38,151 nucleotides of DNA from NCBI GenBank assembly GCA_022826005.1, contig JAJDVT010000058.1:70605-108755 (forward strand). The letters run 5' to 3'. Source of the stretch: Gemmatimonadota bacterium. Its GTDB lineage: Bacteria > Gemmatimonadota > Gemmatimonadetes > Longimicrobiales > Gaopeijiaceae. The notes beneath the pieces were generated by a model. It saw nothing but the letters and a program-made list of their open reading frames with translations. It did not search any database and was not told the DNA's origin. Positions 26,565 through 34,158 of this stretch are shown here, piece after piece; position 1 is the first letter of the stretch, and every line of letters starts with the position of its first letter. Made by a program: the position numbers and the translations under genes.

Positions 26565-27776
26565 TTACTTCCTCAGTCCGGCCGTGGGCAGGTAGTGCGT
26601 GGCACGGCCACGTCCACCTTCGCGCAGGAAGCCCAGCTCCACAAGCAGGCCCAGCTCGCGCCGCGCGACCGGGTAGCTGAGCTTGACGATCTCGCGGTAG
26701 TCCGCGCTGCGGAGCCGCGAGTGCTGCCCGAAGTGCTTGCGCAGCTCGGGTACGCGTTCCTCGAGAAACCATCTCGTGGAATCGAGGTCGGCCGTCAGGT
26801 AGTAGACCGGCACGCGGTCATCGTCGCTGAACTCGGGCTCGATGATGCCCCGCCCGACCAGATCGCGGATGCGTTGGTCCGCTTCGGCGGCGGTAACGGA
26901 GTTGAGGCGCCGGTATTCCCCTCGCGTGAACCCGTCCGGACGCGCGAGCAGCATGCGTCTCTGGTCCGGGTCGATGCCGAGTCCGCCCACGACGTGCTTC
27001 CATCCGGGTCCGGCGCTCGCGACCTCCGGCTGATTGCGCAGGCTGATCGTGAATACACCCCTGTGGGCCGCGAAACGTGGCGCCGGGAGGAGACTGTCCT
27101 TCATCTCGGTGAACATGCGCGCGAGGCCGCGGCCTTCGCCGAGCATGTGCCCCGCAGCCACCAGCGCGCCGACCAGGAGGGGATTGCGCGTGGCGTGCGG
27201 TGCTTCCCCGTTCGTCAGCTCGCGCACGGTCACACCTTCGGCCAGGAGACCCGGGCTCGCCACCTCCACCCGGTCGTCGTAGAACACGACCTCGGTCTCG
27301 CTCCGCGAACGTTCGTAGTCGCGGTGCGCGACCGCGTTGATCAAGGCTTCGCGAAGTGCGCCGGCGGGGTACTCCGGCATGTCCGCGAGCAGCAGTTCCC
27401 GCAGCGGCTCCGACCGGCGGCACTGCTCCCCGATCAGCCTGAGACCCTTGGGAACGGCCTCGGCAAGCGGCGGATCGGCGCTTCCGACCCAGGTCGTGCT
27501 CTGGCGGTGACCGAGAATGCGCGCCGTTCCCGCGACCCGCATGACCCGGATTCCGGCCCCCGGATGCCAGTTGCGCGCCGGGGGCCGGGCGAAGAGGAGC
27601 AAGGCTGCGTTGGTAATCCCCCAGTCGGGAGCCTCCCCCTCGATCAGGCCGAAGCGGCGCAGGATGTCGACGGCGGGTTCGCGGCCCCCGTTTGCATCCG
27701 CAAGAAACGACTGCGCCAGATCCAGGTCCAGATCGGCGATACAGGCGTCCGGCCGTATGCGCTTCCCGTAGTCCAA
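26565..27776 (-). CDS. GHKL-ATPase / winged-helix protein (COG2865-like) lacking its AlbA domain
   Basis: The 403-residue protein resembles the central and C-terminal parts of COG2865 (RecG-C/HATPase_c_4) regulators. DLDLDLAQSFL and ITNAALLLFA (54-63) come first. The ATPase N-box EALINAVAHRDY (143-154), YDDRVEVASPG (166-176) and the G-box GEGRGLARMF (213-222) follow, then two winged-helix-like segments. Full-length relatives start with an AlbA/SLFN-like DNA-binding domain; here none is encoded. Upstream in the same frame there is only about 17 codons before a TGA at about 27827. The TTG start at 27776 is weak, so the gene may be 5'-truncated. A regulatory or defence role is inferred only from the family. 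Confidence 0.75.
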   Translation of the reverse strand: MDYGKRIRPDACIADLDLDLAQSFLADANGGREPAVDILRRFGLIEGEAPDWGITNAALLLFARPPARNWHPGAGIRVMRVAGTARILGHRQSTTWVGSADPPLAEAVPKGLRLIGEQCRRSEPLRELLLADMPEYPAGALREALINAVAHRDYERSRSETEVVFYDDRVEVASPGLLAEGVTVRELTNGEAPHATRNPLLVGALVAAGHMLGEGRGLARMFTEMKDSLLPAPRFAAHRGVFTISLRNQPEVASAGPGWKHVVGGLGIDPDQRRMLLARPDGFTRGEYRRLNSVTAAEADQRIRDLVGRGIIEPEFSDDDRVPVYYLTADLDSTRWFLEERVPELRKHFGQHSRLRSADYREIVKLSYPVARRELGLLVELGFLREGGRGRATHYLPTAGLRK

Positions 27777-27927
27777 GGCCCTTGCTTCCCGCTGTGCGAT
27801 TGATCGCGGATCATCTGCATGATCGCAAGATAGTCACCTGACAATGGGGCCGGGAAATGACACAATGATGATTTGATGACGACATTTGCCGTCCCGTCCG
27901 TCAACGGTCAACGCAATCCCTGACCGG
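27777..27927. other. Intergenic region with small palindromes
   Basis: These 151 nt lie between the ABC exporter and the GHKL protein, on the same strand. The half nearer the GHKL gene contains GATCATCTGCATGATC (27811-27826), whose GATCA/TGATC ends are inverted repeats. The middle (27840-27885) is AT-richer, with AATGACACAATGATGATTTG. This may be the promoter of the GHKL gene or the remains of its lost N-terminal part. No terminator is evident. Confidence 0.35.
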
Positions 27928-29784
27928 TCATGCAGCGGCACCGACAAACTGGAGCTCGTGGAGTCTGCTGTAAAGCCCGTCCCGCTCCAGCAGCTGGTCG
28001 TGGGTCCCCTCTTCGACCAGGCTGCCCGCGTGCATCACAAGAATACGGTCCGCGCCCTGTACGGTCGAGAGGCGGTGGGCGATGACAAGGCTGGTCCGGC
28101 CCCGCATCAGGCGGTCGGTGGCCTCCTCGATGCGGGCTTCGATCTCGGAGTCGACGGAGCTGGTGGCCTCGTCCAGCACCAGGATCGCGGGGTCGAAGGC
28201 CAATGCCCGAGCGAACGACAGCAGCTGCCGCTCGCCCACCGAAAGGGTGGCGCCGCGCTCGCCGAGGGGCTGGGAGGTGCGCTGCGGGAGCCGCTCGACG
28301 AACGGGGTGGCCCCGACGGCGTCCAGCGCCGCCGCCACCGCGTCCGCGCCGATCTCGCCGGAGCCCAGCTTCACGTTGTATTCGACGGACTGGCTGAACA
28401 GGAAAATGTCCTGCAGCACAAGGCCGATGCGGTCGCGCAACTCCTCCGTGCGCAGCCGCTCGATCGGGACGCCGTCCACGGTGATCCGCCCCCTCTGGGG
28501 CTCGTAGAACCGCATCAGGAGGTTGATGATGGTCGTCTTCCCGGCTCCCGTGTGTCCCACGATCGCCACCTTCTCGCCCGGCGCGACCGTGAACGAAAGG
28601 TCGCGGATCACCCAGTCGGGATCATCGCCGTCGCCGCCACGGCCATCGCCGCCATCGCCGTCGCCGTCCCGGCCACCGTCGCGGCCCCCGCCACCGTACG
28701 CGAACCACACGCTCTCGAAGCGGATCTCGCCGCGCCCCCCCGCCGGCAGCCCGGCCGGCAACTCCGCGTCCCGGATCGCGGGTTCCCGGTCGAGCAGCCG
28801 GAAGATGCGTTCGGACGACGCCATCGCCCCCTGCAGCAGGTTGTACTTATCCGAGAGGTCCTGGATCGGGCGGAAGAAGCGGCGCGCGTAGTCGAGAAAG
28901 GCGGCCAGCACCCCGATCGTCACCGCCCCCTGGATGAGCGAGCCGCCCCCGTACCAGATGATCAGCGCCAGCGCCACCGCGGTGATGAGCTGGATGACGG
29001 GGTAGAAGAGCGCGTAGTAGGTGATCGAGCGCAGGTGGGCCGCAAGGTAGTCGTCGTTGAGTTCCCTGAAGCGGTCCAGCGCGGCGCCCTCCCGGTTGAA
29101 GAGCTGCACGACCCGGATCCCGGTGAAGCGCTCCTGCAGGAAGGCGTTCAGGCGGGCGACCCGCGTGCGGATATCCCGGTACGCCGACCGGATCCGGGAC
29201 CGGAAGACGAAGGCGGCGTACGCCACGAACGGCAACACGCTGAAGGTCACCAGCGCCAGCTCGGCGTCCATCTGCAGCATCGCCGCGACGATGAAGAAGA
29301 GGATGAAGAGGTCCCCGAAGACCGTCACCAGCCCCGAACTGAACAGCTCGTTGAGCGTCTCCACGTCCGAAGTCACCCGCGTCATCAGCCGGCCGACGGG
29401 GTTGCGGTCGTAGAAGGCCAGGTCCAGCCGCTGCAGCTTGCCGAAGATCTGGGTGCGCAGGTCGTACATGACGCGCTGGCCGAGCCAGGTGGTGACGATG
29501 GCCTGCGCGTACTGGAAGACGAAGACGAGGACGGTAGCCCCGAGAAACAGGATGGCCAGCAGCGCCAGCTGCCGTCCGTCGCCGCCCGGAATCGCCTCGT
29601 CGAGGGCGATCTTGGTGAGGTACGGCCCCACCACCGCGAACCCCGATGCCAGCATCAGCAGCGCGACCGCCCCCGCCACCGGCCACCGGTACGGCTTCAG
29701 GTAGTGCAGAAGCCGGGCCATGAGGCGCGAATCGTACGCCCGGCCGAGGACCTCCTCTTCGTAGCCGTCTCCGCCGTCGCTCAC
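27928..29784 (-). CDS. ABC exporter, fused transmembrane and ATPase domains
   Basis: The 618-residue half-transporter has six transmembrane helices (about 35-320) and one nucleotide-binding domain. That domain has Walker A GHTGAGKTT (about 407-415), Q-loop VLQDIFLF, signature LSVGERQ, Walker B ILVLDEATSSVDSE and H-loop IAHRLSTV. The LSVG variant of the signature is common in ABCB-type exporters. It is likely to act as a dimer exporting lipid, drug or peptide; the substrate is unknown. The GTG at 29784 has AGGGGA upstream. Between the membrane domain and the ATPase, residues about 366-391 form a Gly/Asp/Arg insert from a GCC-ATC-like repeat. The hisC-like gene precedes it by 22 nt. Confidence 0.93.
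   Translation of the reverse strand: MSDGGDGYEEEVLGRAYDSRLMARLLHYLKPYRWPVAGAVALLMLASGFAVVGPYLTKIALDEAIPGGDGRQLALLAILFLGATVLVFVFQYAQAIVTTWLGQRVMYDLRTQIFGKLQRLDLAFYDRNPVGRLMTRVTSDVETLNELFSSGLVTVFGDLFILFFIVAAMLQMDAELALVTFSVLPFVAYAAFVFRSRIRSAYRDIRTRVARLNAFLQERFTGIRVVQLFNREGAALDRFRELNDDYLAAHLRSITYYALFYPVIQLITAVALALIIWYGGGSLIQGAVTIGVLAAFLDYARRFFRPIQDLSDKYNLLQGAMASSERIFRLLDREPAIRDAELPAGLPAGGRGEIRFESVWFAYGGGGRDGGRDGDGDGGDGRGGDGDDPDWVIRDLSFTVAPGEKVAIVGHTGAGKTTIINLLMRFYEPQRGRITVDGVPIERLRTEELRDRIGLVLQDIFLFSQSVEYNVKLGSGEIGADAVAAALDAVGATPFVERLPQRTSQPLGERGATLSVGERQLLSFARALAFDPAILVLDEATSSVDSEIEARIEEATDRLMRGRTSLVIAHRLSTVQGADRILVMHAGSLVEEGTHDQLLERDGLYSRLHELQFVGAAA
28612..28692 (-). repeat. Low-complexity GCC-rich repeat inside the ABC exporter gene
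   Basis: The plus strand reads as imperfect repeats of GCCGTCGCCGCC and GCCATCGCCGCC. Read on the coding strand it gives the Gly/Asp/Arg run just before the A-loop of the ATPase domain. The trinucleotide-based repeat can change length without breaking the frame. Confidence 0.75.
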
Positions 29785-29806
29785 CGCGCTTCCCCTCTGT
29801 CCGCCA

Positions 29807-30874
29807 TCAGATCGTGCCGGCGGCCACGAGGTCGAGGGCGTCCAGGAGCAGCTGCATCCGGTCCCACGGGGCGACCGTCGCGCGCAGCCCGTTGGACAGG
29901 GCGGTCGGCCCGCCGAAGGGACGCACGCGCACCCCCGCTCCCTCCAGCCGCGCCGTCACGTCGTCGAGTTCGGCCGCTTCCCAGAGGATGAAGATGAAGT
30001 TGGTCGCCGAGGGGGGCACCTCGTAGCCGCGGTGGCGCAGAGCGTCGCGGACACGCTCGCGGCTCGCCTTCGTTTCGGCGATCGTCTCGGCCAGCCAGGG
30101 CGACCCGCTGGCTATCGCCGCCGCCGCCGCCGCGCTCGTCACGCTTGTGACCACGAAGGGTCCACGCGCCTTGTCGACCTCCAGCACCAGCGACGGGTGG
30201 GCCACGCCATACCCGGCCCGCAGCCCGGCGAGCCCGTACGCCTTCGACAGCGTCTTCACGCAGATCGTGCGCTCCGCGCCGAGCGCCATCTCGAAGGGTG
30301 TGCGGTCATCCGGCTCCCGGTTGTATTCGCCGTAGGCCTCGTCGATGATGAGCACGCTGCCCACCGCCTCGGTCCGCTCCTGCACGGCCCGCAGCCAGTC
30401 GTCCGGGATCGCCATCCCGGTGGGGTTGCCCGGGTTGGCCACGAAGACGATCGCCGGCTCGCGGCCGGCAAAGCCCTCCGGGTCGCCCATCGCGTCGTGC
30501 CACTCGACCGCGACCGGGATGTGCCCGTTCATCTGCGCGAGCATCCCCGCGGCTGGCCAGCCCGGGTCGAGGAAGCGCATCGTGGTGGGCGCGACCGCCC
30601 GCATCAGCATGTCCAGGACCCCCGTCCCCCCGGCGCCCGTCGTGATGTGGCCGGCGGTGATCCCAAGCTGGGCCGCGACCGCGTCCGTCAGCCGCTCGGA
30701 GTAGCTCCCGGGGTACTCCGACGCCGCGGCCGTTCCGGAGTCGGCCAGCACCGCGAGCGCCGCCGGATGGGCGCCCCAGAGGTTGCGGTTGTCGCCCAGG
30801 TCGGCGGCGATGGGCGACCGCTCCGGGAGGTAGCGGGCAAGGGTCCGGTAGTCGGTGCGTGGGTAGATGTCCAT
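29807..30874 (-). CDS. Class I/II PLP aminotransferase, HisC-like
   Basis: This 355-residue pyridoxal-phosphate enzyme resembles histidinol-phosphate aminotransferase. It shows NPGNPTG (147-153), IDEAYGEY (178-185), the Schiff-base lysine in TLSKAYGLAGLRAGYG (Lys211), and a C-terminal substrate-binding segment with FGGPTALSNGLRATV. Family members also act on phenylalanine, tyrosine or cobalamin precursors, and no other histidine-pathway gene is nearby, so the substrate stays open. The ATG at 30874 (MDIYPRTDYRTL) has AGGA upstream. The frame stays open to 31030, but that part is intergenic repeat sequence. It heads the hisC-ABC exporter pair and diverges from uvrA. Confidence 0.85.
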   Translation of the reverse strand: MDIYPRTDYRTLARYLPERSPIAADLGDNRNLWGAHPAALAVLADSGTAAASEYPGSYSERLTDAVAAQLGITAGHITTGAGGTGVLDMLMRAVAPTTMRFLDPGWPAAGMLAQMNGHIPVAVEWHDAMGDPEGFAGREPAIVFVANPGNPTGMAIPDDWLRAVQERTEAVGSVLIIDEAYGEYNREPDDRTPFEMALGAERTICVKTLSKAYGLAGLRAGYGVAHPSLVLEVDKARGPFVVTSVTSAAAAAAIASGSPWLAETIAETKASRERVRDALRHRGYEVPPSATNFIFILWEAAELDDVTARLEGAGVRVRPFGGPTALSNGLRATVAPWDRMQLLLDALDLVAAGTI

Positions 30875-31065
30875 TGCCGATGGTCCTGTGGCGATAGATT
30901 TGACGGGGACGCCGCTCGGGGCGGGAGACGCCGCTCGATGGACGGAGACGCCGCCCGTTGATCGGGGCGTGCCGCTCGCGAGCGCGCACCATGGCCGTTC
31001 CACGCTCGGTGAAAACGCGCGTTCCCGCAACGGCCAGCGGTCCGGACACTGGGGGTCAGACGGGT
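30875..31065. promoter_or_regulatory. Divergent intergenic region, aminotransferase / uvrA
   Basis: This 191-nt region must contain promoters for both genes. It carries a degenerate tandem repeat at 30905-30985 and otherwise no recognised operator. No clear LexA-type box (CTGT-N8-ACAG) was seen ahead of uvrA. GGGGG at 31051-31055 is a weak ribosome-binding candidate for uvrA. Confidence 0.4.
30905..30985 (+). repeat. About 20-bp degenerate tandem repeat, four units
   Basis: Successive units contain GGGGACGCCGCTCG, GGGAGACGCCGCTCG, GGAGACGCCGCCCG and GGGGCGTGCCGCTCG, each followed by 5-6 variable bases. The phased copies in the hisC/uvrA intergenic region could be protein-binding sites or simple slippage. 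Confidence 0.6.
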
Positions 31066-34000
31066 ATGGATGAGCCGATTCGCATCAGGGGGGCGCGCCA
31101 GCACAACCTGAAGGGGATCGACCTCGACCTGCCCCGCCGCGCGCTCACCGTGATCACCGGGCCCTCTGGCTCGGGCAAGTCCTCACTCGCGCTCGACACC
31201 CTCTTCGCGGCCGGCCAGCGCCGCTACGTCGAAGCGCTCTCCACCTACGCCAAGCAGTTCCTCGACCGCCTCGACAAGCCCGACGTGGACCGCATCGAGG
31301 GACTCCCGCCCGCGGTGGCGATCGAGCAGCGCAACCCCGCCACCTCGAGCCGCTCCACCGTGGGCACCGCGACCGAGGTCTACGACTACCTGCGGCTGCT
31401 CTTCGCGCGCGCCGGGCGCACCCACTGCCCCGACTGCGGCGACGAGGTGCGGCCCGACACGGTCAGCAGCGCGGTGGACAGGGTCGCGGCGCTGCCTCCC
31501 GGCACCCGCTTCATGGTCACGTTCCCTTTGCGCAGGAGCGGCAAGGTGTCGCACCGGCAGGTGGCGGAGAACCTGCGGGCGCTGGGGTTCGCGAGGGTGC
31601 TGGCGGACGGGGTGCCGGCTGAGCTGGAGGCGGTGTTGGGGGATGCCGGGCCGGCGCCGGGACCGGAGGCGGACGCGCCGGACGGGACCTCCTTCCCGGA
31701 CCTTGCCGCGAGCCGCGAAGTAATGGTGGTGGTGGACCGGATGAAGGTGCCGGAGAAGCCGGAGCGGACGTGGAGCGAGCGGCTGGCGGACTCGCTGGCG
31801 ACGTGCTTCAGGGAGGGGGAGGGAGAGGCGGCGGTGATCCCGGCGGGAGGCCGCGCAGCCCCCACGCCCCTCCACTTCACCGAGGCGTTCCGCTGTCCGA
31901 GGCACCCGGACCGGGTCTTCCTGCAGCCGGAGCCCAAGCTGTTCTCCTTCAACAACCCCTACGGGAGTTGTCCGGCCTGCACCGGCTTTGGCGCTACGCT
32001 CGAATACGACCCCGACCTGGTGGTGCCCGACCCCGGCAAGTCGATCGACGACGGCGCGGTGGATCCCTGGGCCAAGCCCCGCTACGGGCGCGAGCGGTCG
32101 GCGCTGCGCCGGTTCGCCGTCCGCGAAGGCGTCTCCAGCTACACTCCCTGGCGCGACCTGCCCGCCTCCTTCCGTGACGCGGTGCTCTACGGGAGGGGTT
32201 CCTTCGGCGGCGTCATGGGGTTCCTCGTCTCCAAGGAGCGGAAGCGGTACAAGCAGTACATCCGCATCTTCCTGCGGCAGTACCAGCGGCCGCTGCGTTG
32301 CCGGGCCTGCGGGGGCTCGCGACTGAGGCCTGAGGCGGGCCACGTGACCGTCGGCGGGGTCGCCATCGGCCAGGTCGGCGAAATGCCCATCGAGGAGCTG
32401 CCCGGGTGGCTGGCCGGGCTCGAGCTGCGTCCCATGGAGGAGAAGATCGCGGCCACGATCCTCAGGGAGCTGACCGCCCGAACAGGCTTCCTGGTGGACG
32501 TGGGCCTGGGCTACCTGACGCTGGGCCGCCAGATGCGGACGCTGTCCGGCGGCGAAGCTCAGCGAATCTCGCTCGCCAACTCGCTGGGATCCCGGCTGGT
32601 GGACACCCTGTACGTGCTCGACGAGCCGTCGGTGGGACTGCATCCCAGGGACATCGAGGCGCTGCTCGCGCTCTTGCGACGGCTGCGCGACGGGGGCAAC
32701 ACGGTCGTGGTCGTGGAGCACAACGCGGCGGCGATCGGGGCCGCCGACCACGTGGTCGAGCTGGGGCCGGCGTCGGGGGACCGCGGCGGAGAGGTCGTCT
32801 TCGAAGGCTCACCGGAGACTTTGACAGATTCTGTGACAAATACAGGGCAGTATATGGCACAGAATATGTCACATCATAAATCCAAGTCATCAAATGTGTT
32901 AACAGATAATGAGCAAAATAATCCGTCACGACATGGCCTGCGGAGTTGGGCGGCAACCCGGAGGCCGGTCGATGGGGCCCGGATCCGGCTGGACGGTGCC
33001 AGTCTGCACAATCTGCGAGCGGTCGAGGCCGAGTTCCCGGTGGGGGTAATGACGGTTGTGACCGGCGTGTCGGGGTCCGGCAAGTCGACGCTGGTGCACG
33101 ATGTCCTGTACCGCGCGCTGGAGCGCGAGCTGCGGGGCGGGCAAACCTCGGCGAAGGAACACCTGGGCGAAGCGGTCGGCTCCTACTCGTCGCTTTCGGG
33201 ACTCGAGCACATCGACGACGTGGTGCTGATCGACCAGAGCCCGATCGGCAGGACGCCGCGCTCGAACCCCATCACCTACATCCGGGCGTGGGGTGAGATC
33301 CGGCGCATCTTCGCCAGCGAGCCGGCCGCGCGGAAGGCGGGGCTGGACACGCGCAGCTTTTCGTTCAATGTGAAGGGCGGGCGATGCGAGGAGTGCGCGG
33401 GGGCGGGATCGGTGCGCGTCGAGATGGTGTTCATGGCCGACATCCACGTCCCCTGCGAGGTCTGCGGCGGGAAGCGCTACGGGCCGGATGTCCTCGAAGT
33501 GAAGGTCCGCGGCCACAACGTGACCGAAGTGCTGGACTTCACGGTCGACCGCGCGATGCGTTTCTTCGTGCGCGAACCGAAGCTGGGGCAGGCGCTCTGG
33601 CACCTGCAGCAGGTGGGCCTCGGGTACCTGCGGCTGGGACAGCCGGCTCCGCAGCTTTCGGGGGGCGAGGCGCAGCGGCTCAAGATTGCGCGGGAACTGA
33701 TCGGGGCGGCCGGGAAGGGGGCGCGGGGGCGAAGCGGGCGGATGGCCGCGCGGGCCGTCGGCGGGATGAAACGCGCCGGCCCGGCGACCGGGTCGCGCAA
33801 GCTGTACATACTGGACGAGCCGACGACCGGCCTGTCCGGCCAGGATGTGGCGCAGCTGCTCAGGGTGTTGCGCAAGCTGGTGCGGGCGGGGAACACGCTG
33901 GTGGTGGTGGAGCATGATCTGGACGTGATCCGGGCGGCGGACTGGGTGGTGGACCTGGGTCCGGGCGCCGGGATGCACGGGGGTGAGGTGGTGGCGATGG

Positions 34001-34158
34001 GCCGGCCGGAGGACGTCGCGACGGTGCCGGAGAGCGTGACGGGGCGGTTTCTGGGGGCGGGGGGAGACGGGGCCGGGGGGGCGGAGGCGGTGGAGGGCGG
34101 ACGGCGGAGCCGGTCTGGCGGGCCTGCCAGGGGAGCGGGTGCGGGCGGGCGCTCGTGA
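31066..34158 (+). CDS. uvrA: UvrA-family excinuclease ATPase (divergent type)
   Basis: The 1030-residue DNA damage-recognition ATPase has two ABC modules. The first has Walker A GPSGSGKSS (32-40), LSGGEAQRISLANSLG and LYVLDEPSVGLHP. The second has TGVSGSGKSTLVHDVL, LSGGEAQRLKIARELIG and LYILDEPTTGLSGQDV. Zinc sites are CPDCG, a Cys-Pro-Arg-His...CPAC pair around LFSFNNP, CRACGG and CEEC/CEVCGG. It has PPAVAIEQRNPATSSRSTVGTATE, unlike the NPRSTVGT form of canonical UvrA, suggesting the paralogous UvrA type. It is longer than usual (about 940) because of an AT-rich linker (about 585-623) and a basic insert before the last Walker B. ATG 31066 fits the family N-terminus. Confidence 0.93.
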   Translation: MDEPIRIRGARQHNLKGIDLDLPRRALTVITGPSGSGKSSLALDTLFAAGQRRYVEALSTYAKQFLDRLDKPDVDRIEGLPPAVAIEQRNPATSSRSTVGTATEVYDYLRLLFARAGRTHCPDCGDEVRPDTVSSAVDRVAALPPGTRFMVTFPLRRSGKVSHRQVAENLRALGFARVLADGVPAELEAVLGDAGPAPGPEADAPDGTSFPDLAASREVMVVVDRMKVPEKPERTWSERLADSLATCFREGEGEAAVIPAGGRAAPTPLHFTEAFRCPRHPDRVFLQPEPKLFSFNNPYGSCPACTGFGATLEYDPDLVVPDPGKSIDDGAVDPWAKPRYGRERSALRRFAVREGVSSYTPWRDLPASFRDAVLYGRGSFGGVMGFLVSKERKRYKQYIRIFLRQYQRPLRCRACGGSRLRPEAGHVTVGGVAIGQVGEMPIEELPGWLAGLELRPMEEKIAATILRELTARTGFLVDVGLGYLTLGRQMRTLSGGEAQRISLANSLGSRLVDTLYVLDEPSVGLHPRDIEALLALLRRLRDGGNTVVVVEHNAAAIGAADHVVELGPASGDRGGEVVFEGSPETLTDSVTNTGQYMAQNMSHHKSKSSNVLTDNEQNNPSRHGLRSWAATRRPVDGARIRLDGASLHNLRAVEAEFPVGVMTVVTGVSGSGKSTLVHDVLYRALERELRGGQTSAKEHLGEAVGSYSSLSGLEHIDDVVLIDQSPIGRTPRSNPITYIRAWGEIRRIFASEPAARKAGLDTRSFSFNVKGGRCEECAGAGSVRVEMVFMADIHVPCEVCGGKRYGPDVLEVKVRGHNVTEVLDFTVDRAMRFFVREPKLGQALWHLQQVGLGYLRLGQPAPQLSGGEAQRLKIARELIGAAGKGARGRSGRMAARAVGGMKRAGPATGSRKLYILDEPTTGLSGQDVAQLLRVLRKLVRAGNTLVVVEHDLDVIRAADWVVDLGPGAGMHGGEVVAMGRPEDVATVPESVTGRFLGAGGDGAGGAEAVEGGRRSRSGGPARGAGAGGRS
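32818..32935 (+). other. AT-rich insert within uvrA with inverted repeat
   Basis: About 118 nt in the middle of this otherwise about 70% GC gene are AT-rich. They stay in frame and encode a polar linker (TDSVTNTGQYMAQNMSHHKS..., then SNVLTDNEQNN) between the two ABC modules. TGTGACA at 32832-32838 and TGTCACA at 32867-32873 form an exact inverted repeat. The codon usage is unlike the flanks. The conserved TGQY of UvrA is inside, so it is at least partly native sequence. Confidence 0.8.

Noticed and set aside
27886-29991. A 701-codon plus-strand frame opposite the ABC exporter
   Set aside because: Composition is an antisense artefact; the ABC motifs on the minus strand are complete.
32831-32845. 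LexA-like box CTGTGACAAATACAG in uvrA
   Set aside because: The spacer is 7 rather than 8 bases and it lies deep inside the gene, not at the promoter, so an SOS box is not supported.
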